Shown here: one piece after another, positions 9,277 through 19,541 of the stretch
Layout of the letters: every line of letters starts with the position of its first letter
How positions within the stretch are numbered: the stretch's first letter is position 1
From: G963677915 sp963677915
GTDB lineage: Bacteria > Bacillota > Clostridia > Lachnospirales > Vallitaleaceae
NCBI GenBank assembly: GCA_963677915.2
Contig: CAXXGE010000041.1
Coordinates: 89,646 to 153,645 of the forward strand
Length of the DNA stretch: 64,000 bases
Direction: 5' to 3'
Notes under the pieces: model-generated
Told to the model about the DNA's origin: nothing
The model's database searches: none
The model's input: the letters and a program-made list of their open reading frames with translations, nothing else
Program-made: the position numbers and the translations under genes

Positions 9277-12200
9277 ATTCCGGCACCTCCCAATAATTGC
9301 TAATTTCAGGTTTGCTTCTTCCTTGCTTGCTCAGCAGCACTTGAATCTCATCCGCCGGCATCGGCCGATGGAAGTAGTACCCCTGCACTTCGTCACACCC
9401 TTGCTGCTTGAGGTACGCCAGCTGCGTTTGTGTTTCTACGCCTTCCGCAATGACGCTCAGACCCAGACTCTTCGCCAGAGTGATAATGTTGCTGGCAATT
9501 GCCCGCTCCTTCAAGGTGCCTTCGATACCGCGCACAAACTCTATATCCATCTTCATGCGGTCGATCGGCAGCAGTGTCAAGCGGCTCAGTGACGAATATT
9601 CTATTCCGAAGTCGTCAATCGCGACTGAGACACCCAGACGCTTGATGCTGCGCAAAGTTTCGACAACGTTTTCCGGATTCTTCATGACGATGTTCTCCGT
9701 CAATTCAAGCTCCAGATATTCCGGTTTCAAGCCAGACGCCATAAGAATCGCCGCCACCCGCTCCGCAAGCTTTGGATCGTTGAACTGGCTGACAGACATG
9801 TTCACTGCAATTCTGATTGGCGGAAGGCCTCTGTCCTGCCAGCATTTATTCTGCTCACAGGCGGTCTTGATGACCCATTCTCCTATGTGATTGATCAATC
9901 CTGTCTTCTCCGCGAGAGGGACAAAAGCCCCAGCCGTCAGAAGGCCTTCTTCACTGTGATTCCACCTCAGCAGCGCCTCAACGCCAACGATGTCTCCGGA
10001 CAGCACATCGATCTGCGGCTGATAGTGCAGCACCAGCTCCTTCCTTTCGAGTGCGCGGTACAGCCTGTTCGTCGTTTTCATGACCCACTTAACGTTCTCT
10101 TTCATCTGTGGTGAGCAGAATTCGCATCGGTTCACCCCCGTTTCCTTGGCACTGAACATGGCCACTTCGGCATTTTTAACAAGCGTCCCGACGTCTTCTC
10201 CATCGACAGGATAGACGGCAGCGCCAGCATTCGCATTAATATAAAACTCCTGCCCACTGTAGATGAACGGCTCAGAAAAAAGGCTCATCACCTTGTCGGC
10301 CACTCCGGACAGGTCTTTCACATCCATTAGGTTGTTGATCAGCAGGAGGAAGTTGTCGCCTCCGAATCGGGCAACAGTATCAGACTTCCTGAGGTTTTCC
10401 GACAGCTTTTGCGCGATGATTCGCACGAGCTCGTCGCCGACGGTATGCCCCAGGGAGTCGTTAATGTTGCTGAACGAGTCAAGATCGAGGAAAAGGACCC
10501 CGATGATTCTTTCATTCCGCTTGGCAAGATGTATGGCCTGTCTGGCTCGGTCTTTGAAAAGCGCACGGTTGGGCAGTCTGGTCAGCTGGTCATAGTAGGC
10601 CAGAAATGTCTGTTCCTTCTCGGCATCTATCTTCGCAAGTGCGTTCGACAGCATATTGGCAGAAATTTCAAGCATGTCGATGTGCTCTGCGTCCCAGTTT
10701 TTTTTGGCCTTGACGGAGTCGAATCCTATGAATCCCCGGTGAACACCACCCTCCAGGTGGACAGGCAGGATGATCAGTGACTTGTTTCCCCTGCTTGCAT
10801 ATTCGTTCCACTTGAGAAAATCGTCATCCTGCGTCGTTTCCAGATCTGGAATATGAAGCGAACCGTCCGTCGAAAGCCGTCCCATCAGCCATGCAACGCG
10901 TTCCGCCGGTATGTCCTGTCTCAGGGAAATCCTTGATTCCGTACCCTCGCTGCACCACTCGTGCGTGTTGTTCATCCTGTCCCCGGGATTGTCGTACATG
11001 AACAGGTATACGCGGTCGACCCCGAAGAAAGTGCCGCACTTCTCAAGCATGCTGTTGACCTTTGCATCAAGGGTGTTGCTGCTGACATTTATGAAATCGG
11101 ACGATATCTCACCGATCAGTTTCTGCAGCTTCAGCTGTTCATAGTTGTCCCTTAGTTTTGTTAGATATATTCTGTTGACATGGGAAGCCAATAGAAAACC
11201 CATAGCCATTAGGCCAAGTCTTGCTATGTGGTCTGCCGGGTTGATTTTGACGACTGCTGTAGGTGCCATCGCCCATACCATCAAAGAGGTAGACAGAACC
11301 ATCAGCCCCAGGATGACCATCATGTTGCGTTTGTTGAAAACGGTGAAAGCAATGAGCAATACGAAAGGAAATGCCCAGACCGTCTTGCCTGCAAATCCAA
11401 CGTATCTCAAAGTAATGAGCGGTATAATAAGGACGCTAAGAGACAGCACGATTCCATCCTTGATGCTGTCTGATACGCGTAGATAAGTGACAGACTTAAC
11501 CAGCAAGCCAAAAAAAGCAAGAATGATGCTCGTCGATGCTATCGAACGAAAATCCGGGTTCTCAGCGAAATGCCCGGACAAAACGTTCAACAGGCTGCCT
11601 TCGATCAAGGCCAGCGCAATATAGTTGTAGAGCCTGTTCCTTGTGATGCTGTTCAGAATCGTTTCGTTCTCATCGAAGGCCGGAATATTCAGAAACCCAT
11701 ACCTCTTTATCGAATAGCAGATTGCGGAAACGGGTAAAAGGATGACGACGGGTGCCATCTGAGGTAGGGTAATGGACAGGTAATAATTGGCGACAAGATC
11801 TGTAAGCGTACCGACCAGCGCCGCCACAACGAAGGAGGACAGTATGAAACGCATCAACTTCTTCTGGTTTTCTACATCCGACTGCCTCATCCCGTACGAG
11901 AGCAGGGCAATGCTGGCAAGTGTGAAGGTTACGTAATAGACATTGAAAAGCCAGTCCCATACCGTGCCGCCAGCCACGTTGATCCAACCATATGGCGTCC
12001 TTTCAAATGCATACAGTGCTTGCGCCATCTTGCCTGAAAGGCTGAATGCATATATGGTTGCCGCTGCCGGCAGGAACAAAAGCGGATGCAGCCACTTACC
12101 TCCAAGCCTAACGTCCTTACCTGTCAGGATCAGAAAGAAATACAGAAGGACGCTGTAAAGGCTGCCCCACCCCAGGGCGGATATGCGGCGCCAAAAGAAA

Positions 12201-12394
12201 ACCGATGACACATCTGGCGCTATGGCTGCGAATGAGAAACAAAGGGACCACAGGGACAAGGCAAGACATACTAAGAAGAACCACCTGTGCATCCGTGATT
12301 TCACATTATTGTGCAGGATAGAAACGCCGAAATAATTGTAAAGACAAAAAGCTATGAAAAATGCTACTGAAACACCTCTTGAATAATCACCCAT
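9266..12394 (-). CDS. 7TM-GAF-GGDNF-EAL c-di-GMP protein (paralogue of 39482-42583)
   Basis: 1042 residues from the ATG preceded by GGAGG (an in-frame ATG nine codons earlier is less likely; the paralogue starts at the same MGDYSRG). Residues 1-240 resemble the histidine-kinase N-terminal 7TM sensor, followed by a second membrane block to about 410. A GAF domain lies at about 430-590, GGDEF at 620-780 and EAL at 790-1030. The cyclase signature is GGDNF, so the catalytic Glu is lost. The I-site RKSD, five residues upstream, is intact. The EAL domain keeps EALLRW, AVNMSVSQF, ELTEN, DDFG, MKMD, AEGVE and VQGYY. Likely a phosphodiesterase regulated by GTP or c-di-GMP bound to the GGDNF domain. 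Confidence 0.9.
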   Translation of the reverse strand: MGDYSRGVSVAFFIAFCLYNYFGVSILHNNVKSRMHRWFFLVCLALSLWSLCFSFAAIAPDVSSVFFWRRISALGWGSLYSVLLYFFLILTGKDVRLGGKWLHPLLFLPAAATIYAFSLSGKMAQALYAFERTPYGWINVAGGTVWDWLFNVYYVTFTLASIALLSYGMRQSDVENQKKLMRFILSSFVVAALVGTLTDLVANYYLSITLPQMAPVVILLPVSAICYSIKRYGFLNIPAFDENETILNSITRNRLYNYIALALIEGSLLNVLSGHFAENPDFRSIASTSIILAFFGLLVKSVTYLRVSDSIKDGIVLSLSVLIIPLITLRYVGFAGKTVWAFPFVLLIAFTVFNKRNMMVILGLMVLSTSLMVWAMAPTAVVKINPADHIARLGLMAMGFLLASHVNRIYLTKLRDNYEQLKLQKLIGEISSDFINVSSNTLDAKVNSMLEKCGTFFGVDRVYLFMYDNPGDRMNNTHEWCSEGTESRISLRQDIPAERVAWLMGRLSTDGSLHIPDLETTQDDDFLKWNEYASRGNKSLIILPVHLEGGVHRGFIGFDSVKAKKNWDAEHIDMLEISANMLSNALAKIDAEKEQTFLAYYDQLTRLPNRALFKDRARQAIHLAKRNERIIGVLFLDLDSFSNINDSLGHTVGDELVRIIAQKLSENLRKSDTVARFGGDNFLLLINNLMDVKDLSGVADKVMSLFSEPFIYSGQEFYINANAGAAVYPVDGEDVGTLVKNAEVAMFSAKETGVNRCEFCSPQMKENVKWVMKTTNRLYRALERKELVLHYQPQIDVLSGDIVGVEALLRWNHSEEGLLTAGAFVPLAEKTGLINHIGEWVIKTACEQNKCWQDRGLPPIRIAVNMSVSQFNDPKLAERVAAILMASGLKPEYLELELTENIVMKNPENVVETLRSIKRLGVSVAIDDFGIEYSSLSRLTLLPIDRMKMDIEFVRGIEGTLKERAIASNIITLAKSLGLSVIAEGVETQTQLAYLKQQGCDEVQGYYFHRPMPADEIQVLLSKQGRSKPEISNYWEVPEYEY

Positions 12395-12417
12395 AAGGTC
12401 AACCTCCATAAGCAACG

Positions 12418-13279
12418 TCATAGTTGCTCCGAATACTTCAATGACTTGTTGGCATACATCTTTTCATCGACCTGCTGTATGACCTCCTTCGCAGTGTAAC
12501 GATAGCCTTTGGAATGCATGTCAGTGATGTCCGAAAAGATCACGAGGGAACCGCTGTACTTTTCACTGACGTCCATCATCCTTTTCAGTTTGATGGCATA
12601 AGTCCTGTCTGATCCATTGATCGACAGCGTTTTTTGCAGTGACATCTCCATCATTTCCGTTTTCAAAAATGCGTCGGCTTCACTTGTTATCCATTCTAAA
12701 CGCTCATCAATGTCCATTTCTCTGTAGTCCTTGGCCCCAGGCATATCCAGACCGAGAAAAACAGCCGCCGCCTGGTGATGATGTTCTGGATTCTGTTCTC
12801 CCTGTCCAGGAGGATGGCCGGATCGTACATGCTTTCGAATACTGTCAGATACTTGTTCTTCTCATTCGTCATATGCCGGTTCTGTTCCTGCAGCTCCTCG
12901 ACCAGATGCTTTTCTGACAGCTCCATCCATTTGGTTGTGAATCCAAGTTCGACAAAATCGAAAAATCGTCTTATATACTGACTGAAGTACGTCTTTTCCT
13001 CAATGCTAAAACCGCCCTCCTGAACGAGGTCCACATAGGCCTGGCAATAGTACTTCACCAGTCCCAGAAACATGCCGATTGTAACGCCCCTGGAACGGAG
13101 CTTCCTTGCTTCGATTATTCCAAATTCAGCTATTTCGCTGTTGGCGTAGTCATCGTCCGGACCCATTTCAGTGTCGATGTATATTTCGTATAATCATGTT
13201 TTTTTGCATAATCAAGAATCTTACCCATAAGAACTTCCTCATTTTCCAGAAGTTCGTTCTTCAACTTGCCAATATCCAT
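12418..13279 (-). pseudogene. PAS sensor remnant lacking its GGDEF core (copy A)
   Basis: It matches the intact 42608-43984 protein but has three lesions. A 79-bp deletion between two TTTCAG repeats near 13168 removes part of the N-terminal helical domain and shifts the frame. A one-base loss near 12777 breaks the PAS domain. An in-frame deletion of about 140 codons joins DITDMHSKG to RYTAKEVIQQVDEKMYANKS, removing the whole GGDEF catalytic core. GAGGTGAAG before ATG 13279 remains. It sits directly upstream of the 7TM-EAL gene, as the intact cyclase does in the second locus. So this operon has lost its cyclase and kept its phosphodiesterase. Confidence 0.88.
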
Positions 13280-13479
13280 ACACTTCACCTCTTCATTTGA
13301 CATACTTGAAAAATTCTAGCACAACATGTCGATAAACACTTGAATGATGTCATAAACTATCATGAAAAATGTAATAATCGACAAACAGAGAGAAGACCTA
13401 TGAATCCTCTATCAGGTTCACGAGTCTAATCAGGCCCTTCCTTCAAGGCGTACAATCAGGCGCCAATTAGTCCTCTATG
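12505..13479 (-). repeat. segmental duplication block A
   Basis: Near-identical to 21457-22511 (block B). The 80-base length difference is accounted for by the 79-bp and 1-bp deletions in A. The block contains the N-terminal and PAS part of a sensor gene and about 175 bases of its upstream region, including CAAGGCGTACAATCAGGCG. It ends inside the last codons of the next upstream gene. Confidence 0.9.
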
Positions 13480-14442
13480 TCCAGCCCGCGGCGTATGGTC
13501 CCGGTCTGAAACGACACGGTTTTTCCCTTTCGCTTTTGCACTATACATGAGTTTATCTGCTCTATTAAAAATCCTTTCATCTGTGTCTCCGGGGATATAC
13601 TCCGTAACACCAAAGCTGGCTGTGACCCTCTCCAGACCGTCCAAATGAATGTCTCCGCATAAACGTTTCAGATCTTCTGCCAGGCATACTGCACTGTTCA
13701 GCCGTGTGGACGGCAGCAGGAGCATAAACTCTTCTCCTCCCCACCTTGCCAGGATGTCCAACTGACGTATTCTGTTTTTGATGATTTGAACCAATGATTG
13801 CAGGACTTGATCGCCACAGTGATGTCCCAATTGGTCATTGATCCGCTTAAAGTTGTCTATATCCAGCATGATGACTGAAAACGGATTCCCGTAGCGTTGG
13901 CTGCGCATTATTTCATCGTTGATGCGCTCAATCAAATAGCGTCGGTTGAAAGCATTGGTAAGGTCATCGGTCGAAGACTTCATCAACAGGTCATTAAAGA
14001 TACTCGTATACGGCATGTCGAGACCGACTGAGATGAGCCCTTGAAACAAAACATAGTAGGATACTGCCTTGAGAAGGTGTCCTATCAGATTAGAAAGGCC
14101 TGTCACATCCGAGTACAGCGTGAAACAGACCTCTGATAGTATGGTAAAAAACATAGCGAATACCACTGTCTTAAAGACCAAAGAGTCACTGTACTTTTTT
14201 TTGACATACCAATATAACAGTCCAGCCACTATAATACTTATAATCACGTATTCTGAAATGATTTTGAAAGATGTCAAGCCGGTCGTTTCGAAAGTGGCGA
14301 TGACAATTGTAAATCCCTCAATAAGGGAATGGAAAAGCAGGTAATTGTATTTGGCGAGACCGATGAAACCAGCAGTTGCCACCAGTGTCTTGCCGAATGT
14401 CGCATAAATATCATCAGGAACTCGTTTCAGTCTTATGTTCAT
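13456..14442 (-). CDS. membrane GGDEF diguanylate cyclase
   Basis: 328 residues. The N-terminal 150 hold four or five membrane segments resembling a MASE3-type sensor (LLFHSLIEGFTIVIA), shorter than usual. The GGDEF domain follows (SSTDDLTNAFNRRYL, DIDNFKRINDQLGH) with active signature GGEEF. A product-inhibition I-site RQLD lies five residues upstream. AAGGGGGG precedes the ATG. Role: c-di-GMP synthesis from two GTP at the membrane. The last residues, GHRGLIGA, are encoded by the duplicated block that also ends the DUF4301 gene at 22488, so the C-terminus has been altered beyond the domain. This is the only clearly intact cyclase in the left half of the window. Confidence 0.9.
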   Translation of the reverse strand: MNIRLKRVPDDIYATFGKTLVATAGFIGLAKYNYLLFHSLIEGFTIVIATFETTGLTSFKIISEYVIISIIVAGLLYWYVKKKYSDSLVFKTVVFAMFFTILSEVCFTLYSDVTGLSNLIGHLLKAVSYYVLFQGLISVGLDMPYTSIFNDLLMKSSTDDLTNAFNRRYLIERINDEIMRSQRYGNPFSVIMLDIDNFKRINDQLGHHCGDQVLQSLVQIIKNRIRQLDILARWGGEEFMLLLPSTRLNSAVCLAEDLKRLCGDIHLDGLERVTASFGVTEYIPGDTDERIFNRADKLMYSAKAKGKNRVVSDRDHTPRAGHRGLIGA

Positions 14443-14477
14443 TCTTGACCCCCCTTGCTGCTATCATACTAAAACAA

Positions 14478-16160
14478 TCAGCCTTTTCCACGTAAGAATG
14501 AGTTGTATTGAAGCTTCCATCGCTTCACCTCTTCGTCGTCAATTGTCTGATTCGTCATGGAATCTCTTTTGTATGATGCATCGATCAACTGTGGCTTGCT
14601 TAAAAGAAAGCCCTGTAAATAGTCAATCCCGATATCCCTGCAGGCTTCTGCTATGTGTTCAAACTCTACCCCTTCTGCAACCGTAGAGATATTGAAAGTC
14701 TTGCAGAAATCAACTAGATTTGAGCACAGTTTCCGGTACCGGAAATCATTGTTGATGTTGCTGATGACGGACTTGTCGATCTTGACACCATCAATGGATA
14801 GTTTCGCAAGCATGTCAAAAGACGAATAACCCGTTCCAAAATCATCAATCACAATTCTCACCCCCAGGTTCTTCAACTGCGCTATCACTTTCCAAAGCGA
14901 CTGTGTGTTCAATAAGGACTCTTCGGTTATTTCGACCTGTATCATATTGGGATTGATTCCGAACTCCTTTATTTTATCAACTAAATAATCTATATTGGAA
15001 TGGTTGAAATCCTTTGATGAGAAGTTGATGGATGCAACTATGTTCTTCTCATGTTCATGTGTATAGGAAACGTATTCTATCACTTCATCGATGACAAATT
15101 TGGTCAAGTCATGTATGAGATCGGTTTTCTCAATCAAAGGGATAAACGTAGCAGGACTGATAAAGTTGCCTCCGCTATCTTCCCACCTGACAAGGAATTC
15201 CCTGGCATATAATCTGTTGTCGCTGCTGCGGTAAATATTCTGGTACGCAAGTTTCAATTCACTACTGCGTAATGCAGACCGGAAATGATTGAAGATATAG
15301 TTTTGTAGTGCATACTTATCTTCAAGGACTTGTTCAAATGAATAATGGTCCAATCCAACATCTTGTGCATAGTTGAGGGCCAGGGAGGCATGCTTTATAC
15401 TCTCTTCCGAATTCTTACCCAGGTTGTTTGCACTGATTCCGAATATCAGTTCTGTGTAGACAGGTACGTTGGCTATGTTGATTATGGATTTGTGGATGTC
15501 TCTCAGGTCTTGAACCACACTGGCCAAATGGCTTCCTTCGGCACTGTCGACATTTACAACCTTGATTGCGAAACCATTTTCTACCAGCCGATAGACTTCA
15601 ACCTGCGGATATACCATGACTTTGTCATTCAGATGACTGGCAAACACACGTATGAATTCCGATGTAAAATCATAGCCAAAAGTGCTGAAAATACTCCGGA
15701 GGTTGCTGATCGTAAGCATGATGAGGGCAACTTGTTTATCTTCGTTTTGAAGGGAGTTCCTAAGCGCTGATATCTTTTTCAGCCCAGTATGGTTGTCATA
15801 GGTCGATTCCGATATTAAGCGCTTCTCGTTGAAATCGGTAAAGTCGCCAATAACCATTGAAATCACAACATAGATCGCGGTGCGAATAATCCAGCTGCTC
15901 GGTTGTTCATAAAAACCTGCATTGTCACCCAGTGATACAACAGGCCCCAGCATAACACCACTGAACACAGCATGTAGTGTTCCATGTCTCTTCCCGACAT
16001 AGAGAGCGGCCACTGAAATGGGTACATACATCAGATTGGCATACACATTCGGTGTCCCTCCAGTTAAACGGACAATGAACATAATCAGAACCGAAGCAAC
16101 ATAGGAAAGAACAAGCATTTGATAATTTTTCTTTTTCATCTTTCGATAGTTAAGTATCAC
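14478..16160 (-). CDS. membrane EAL phosphodiesterase with degenerate GGDEF
   Basis: 560 residues with a GTG start seven bases after AAGGAG. Residues about 10-115 hold four or five membrane segments. A degenerate GGDEF domain (about 120-280) starts with THTGLKK-like sequence (NHTGLKK) but has ENGF in place of GGDEF. The EAL domain (300-545) has REFLVRW in place of EALLRW. The other catalytic positions are kept: SINFSS, EITEES, DDFGTGYSS, VKID, AEGVE, YLQGF. It is the paralogue of the partial gene at 1-1355 and shares the EFL variant. Likely hydrolyses c-di-GMP. It stands 35 bases downstream of the GGDEF gene and could form a synthesis/degradation pair with it. Confidence 0.9.
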   Translation of the reverse strand: MILNYRKMKKKNYQMLVLSYVASVLIMFIVRLTGGTPNVYANLMYVPISVAALYVGKRHGTLHAVFSGVMLGPVVSLGDNAGFYEQPSSWIIRTAIYVVISMVIGDFTDFNEKRLISESTYDNHTGLKKISALRNSLQNEDKQVALIMLTISNLRSIFSTFGYDFTSEFIRVFASHLNDKVMVYPQVEVYRLVENGFAIKVVNVDSAEGSHLASVVQDLRDIHKSIINIANVPVYTELIFGISANNLGKNSEESIKHASLALNYAQDVGLDHYSFEQVLEDKYALQNYIFNHFRSALRSSELKLAYQNIYRSSDNRLYAREFLVRWEDSGGNFISPATFIPLIEKTDLIHDLTKFVIDEVIEYVSYTHEHEKNIVASINFSSKDFNHSNIDYLVDKIKEFGINPNMIQVEITEESLLNTQSLWKVIAQLKNLGVRIVIDDFGTGYSSFDMLAKLSIDGVKIDKSVISNINNDFRYRKLCSNLVDFCKTFNISTVAEGVEFEHIAEACRDIGIDYLQGFLLSKPQLIDASYKRDSMTNQTIDDEEVKRWKLQYNSFLRGKG

Positions 16161-16305
16161 AGAGTCACTCCTTACATAAACGTTATACCAGCTTTTCTTT
16201 TGGCCTTATTGAAATGCATTATTATTGAAATTGTATCATGACGCGCTGCGGCGTTTTGGATGTTGTAAAAATTGACCGGGAAAAATGTCATATGAAGCTT
16301 GCTGT

Positions 16306-16341
16306 GAACAAAAACAAGACCACAAATAAACGCTGGTCTTG
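16306..16341 (-). terminator. intrinsic terminator after the SRPBCC gene
   Basis: CAAGACCA (16315-16322) and TGGTCTTG (16334-16341) form an 8-bp stem with an 11-base loop. On the minus strand it is followed by TTTTTGTT. It ends transcription of the SRPBCC gene before the EAL gene. Confidence 0.8.
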
Positions 16342-16367
16342 CTTTTCAGTAATATCGTCTTCATGTG

Positions 16368-16805
16368 CTATTCCATTCCCTCGCATATTGCCTTCAGGTT
16401 TTTGAGTGTATGGATTAGTGCGTTTTCAACCAATTTTTCAATGATTTTCGTTTCTGCTATCTTTTCAAGCACACTGCTTGGTATGCTGTATGTCGTTGTG
16501 ATTACCACTTCTGTACCGTCGCTTGATGGTACGTAATCGACTGCCTGGTCACCTTTTATTGCCCCGCTAAGCTTGAATCTCCTGTAATACATTGTATCTT
16601 CCATGACCGTTATCGTTATCGGCACATGGATGCCAAGCATGGTATACCTCATTTCGACAGTTGTCCCGACGCTGCCATCGCCGGTCACTTTGTCCGGACC
16701 CAACAGATTGGCATACCAGTGCGACCAGGTCATTGGATTCCGGCAGAATGCATAGACCTTCTCATAAGGTGCGTTTATAAATATGCTTTTACTTACATCT
16801 CCCAT
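16368..16805 (-). CDS. SRPBCC (START/Bet v1-like) domain protein
   Basis: 145 residues from the ATG preceded by AAAGGAGG; an ATG ten codons upstream lacks such a site. The sequence has the SRPBCC layout: SKSIFINAPYEKVYAFCRNP at the start, a WSHWYANLLG turn, the DGSVGTTVEMRY strand pair, and a long C-terminal helix (about residues 105-140). Such proteins bind hydrophobic ligands or act as polyketide cyclases/aromatases; the ligand cannot be named. It has its own terminator and lies after the HD-GYP gene in the same orientation. Confidence 0.85.
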   Translation of the reverse strand: MGDVSKSIFINAPYEKVYAFCRNPMTWSHWYANLLGPDKVTGDGSVGTTVEMRYTMLGIHVPITITVMEDTMYYRRFKLSGAIKGDQAVDYVPSSDGTEVVITTTYSIPSSVLEKIAETKIIEKLVENALIHTLKNLKAICEGME

Positions 16806-16902
16806 GATTGGCCTCCTTTGGATATTCACATGCATCTTTCACAATTATACCATTCTTCCACGATAATTAACTCTCTTGCAGGAAATCATGAAAACAGGGT
16901 TA

Positions 16903-19541
16903 TTAAGTGTGACCCACGTCAAGTTCTTCATGGTGTTCTAATTGATAGCCATCTTTAAACACCTCAATACAAGCGTCTACGACATCCTTATCATAGTATT
17001 TCCCGCTGTTATCGGAAATCTCCTTTAAAGCTGTATCCACACCGAGTGCAGGCCGATACGGACGATGGCTTGATATAGCCTCTACTACATCAGCAACGTG
17101 GAGAATCCTTGCTCCAATCAGGATTTCTGACCCCTTTAGATTCCTGGGATAGCCCGATCCATCTATCCGCTCATGATGCTGCAGCACCATTTCTGATACC
17201 GGCCAAGGAAAGTCGACTTCTTTAAGTATGTCGAATCCCGCCTGTGCATGTGTCTTAATCAATGCGTATTCAATCTCATTCAATCGCCCTGGTTTACTTA
17301 GAATCTCTGAAGGCACATATATTTTGCCAAGGTCGTGGACAATAGCTGCCATGTGGATTCCTTTTATTTCTTCGGAAGAAAGATTTAGCTTGATAGCAAT
17401 CGCTTCAGCCAGACTCGCCACACGTTCCTGATGGCCTGATGTATAGGGATCCCGCAGTTCAACGGTTTTTGCAATCACTTCCACAGTTTTCTCCAGTGTA
17501 TCCCTAAGTTTGCATTCGGCCTGCATTTGTTCCTTTCTTGCAGCTACCATTTCTGTCTGGTCTGTAAAAAAACCAGCAAGAAGCCGTTTCCCGTTAATCA
17601 CTACCATTGTTGAAAAGGTTTCCAGAATTACTCTGGATCGGTCCTTCTTCATCAACGGAATCGCATAGGACAATGTTTTAGCACCATCCAGATGAGACTG
17701 GAATTCCGACAGAACATAAGTCAGATCGTCTTCATGCGATAATTCGCTGACATGCAGTTTGGTTAATTCATCGGCAGTGTATCCGAGAATATTACACATT
17801 GCAGGATTGGCGTATTCCATTTTCTGCGTCACCGGATCAGCAATCAATATACCTTCGTTTGCTGTTTCAAACAGAGTACGGTACCTTTCTTCGGACAAAG
17901 CCAGATCAGCCATTGCCTTCGTGTGCTTCTCGTTTGTACGCAGTGCAGAAATGCCATATGCAAGATCCTTTGCCAACTCCAACAATATCATTAATTCTTC
18001 ATTGTTGAAAGCCTCAGAATCCACCGAATAAATATTCAGAGCACCTATGGTACAGTCTTTGTATATTATGGGGAGCGCAAGCACGGTTCCATAATCGTTG
18101 CTGATCGTTTTTCTCCACCATTGAGAATATGGCGGACAGGCTTCTTTATGTCTGACTACAACTGGCTCACCCGTTTGAATCGCTGTTTTCATGGGACAAG
18201 TGTATGCTGCGTTGTTGTAATTCGTCAAAGTGATTGGATTGCTCAGAAAGCCGTGGTTATCCTCCGGCGAGACAATTGTCAGCATTGAATCCTTGCATTC
18301 TTCTGATTGAAGTCCGATCCAAGAAAAGAATACTTCGCGTGTGTCATGATGGTGCTGCAAATCCCATTCATTAAATCTTCACTTTCAGTTGAGCGGACCA
18401 GGATATCATGACAGCTTCGGATAAGGCGCAAAAACATATTCTTTCTTTCAAGAGACGCCTGCGTCTTTTTATATCTGTTAATATCAGTCAGGGTCCCAAT
18501 GATTCGAAGCGGTGTGCCTTCATCGTCACGCCCCATTACCCTACCCCGGTCGAGGACCCATTTGTATGTACCATCTTTGCATTGAATCCGATATTCGTTA
18601 TTATATTCCGAAGAGACTCCGTTCGTTATTCTTTGAGTATTTGCAAAAACCTCTTCTCTATCATCTGGATGAACCGTCTTGATTAAGTGATCAAAGGAAT
18701 TGAAAATATCTTGTTTATCATAATTCAGCATAGTCGCTAGCTGTTCGGTAACCATCTCATCTAGTATGATAATGCCGCCGATTTGACCGCCATATCTATA
18801 CCATGGATGAATTTCCCGATATACCCACTCCACTTCTCCGCTGCTCCTTTGAAATGGCTCTGCTTCAAACCTTTCAGCCTTGCCGGACAAGCCGCGTTTA
18901 TGAGCCTCTTTCCACTCTTCCGGTATGTCAGGAATGACTTCATAATAGGAACGTCCGATTATTGACTCGTCGTTGATATTGAAATCATTTCTAAACCGTT
19001 TGCTTGTGGCAATATACCTCATATCGTTATCAAGCATGGCTATTGCAGCAGGTGCGTTTTCAATAAAGGTCCTTAGCGTTTCTTCGTTTGAGCGTATTTG
19101 TTCCTCTAATTTCTTACGTTCACTAATATCGTTAACAGTGGCAATTATTGTAGGTTCACCCTGGAACTCGATAATACTGGCAGATACTAGCGCCCAATAT
19201 ACGTCGCCACGAAAATTCAGCAGTTCAAGTTCAGCATTAACTGCACGGCCGTCGCGATTCAATTTTGAGATATACGCATCATATTCAGATGGATCCGTAA
19301 AATATTGAGTCACAATAGTACAGTCATCTTTGTTTTCATCATAGAGAAAGTAATCTTTGGCGCTCTGATTCAAATAACCTATTACACCATCTGAAACTTT
19401 AAAAGCGACTATCGGGAGTGGTGCATTATCCAGAAGCATACGGTATTTGTTATCCAGAAGATTGTGTTGAGTCTGACACGCCTGCTGTTCGGATTCTTTT
19501 CTCATACTATCAATTATGCTCTTTAGCTTTATATCAATCAT
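16903..19541 (-). pseudogene. PAS-PAS-PAS-GAF-PAS-HD-GYP c-di-GMP phosphodiesterase, one frameshift
   Basis: Frame 1 (19541-18279) has three PAS domains, then the start of a GAF domain ending THAKYSF. Frame 2 (to 16903) resumes with SWIGLQSEECKDSM, the usual next GAF strand. Adding one T to the run at 18324-18327 joins them into about 880 residues. Frame 2 then has a PAS domain (ERYRTLFETANEGILIADP) and an HD-GYP domain with HDLGK and GSGYP intact. HD-GYP hydrolyses c-di-GMP to GMP. The start follows GGAGGAGG. The lesion is a T5-to-T4 homopolymer change, so an intact gene is quite possible. Confidence 0.85.

Noticed and set aside
13290..13456. c-di-GMP riboswitch upstream of the PAS sensor copies
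   Set aside because: Searched for GEMM-like conserved pieces near the c-di-GMP genes. CAAACAGAGAGAAGACC and the repeated GCCTGATT drew attention, but neither GEMM-I nor GEMM-II core elements could be matched.
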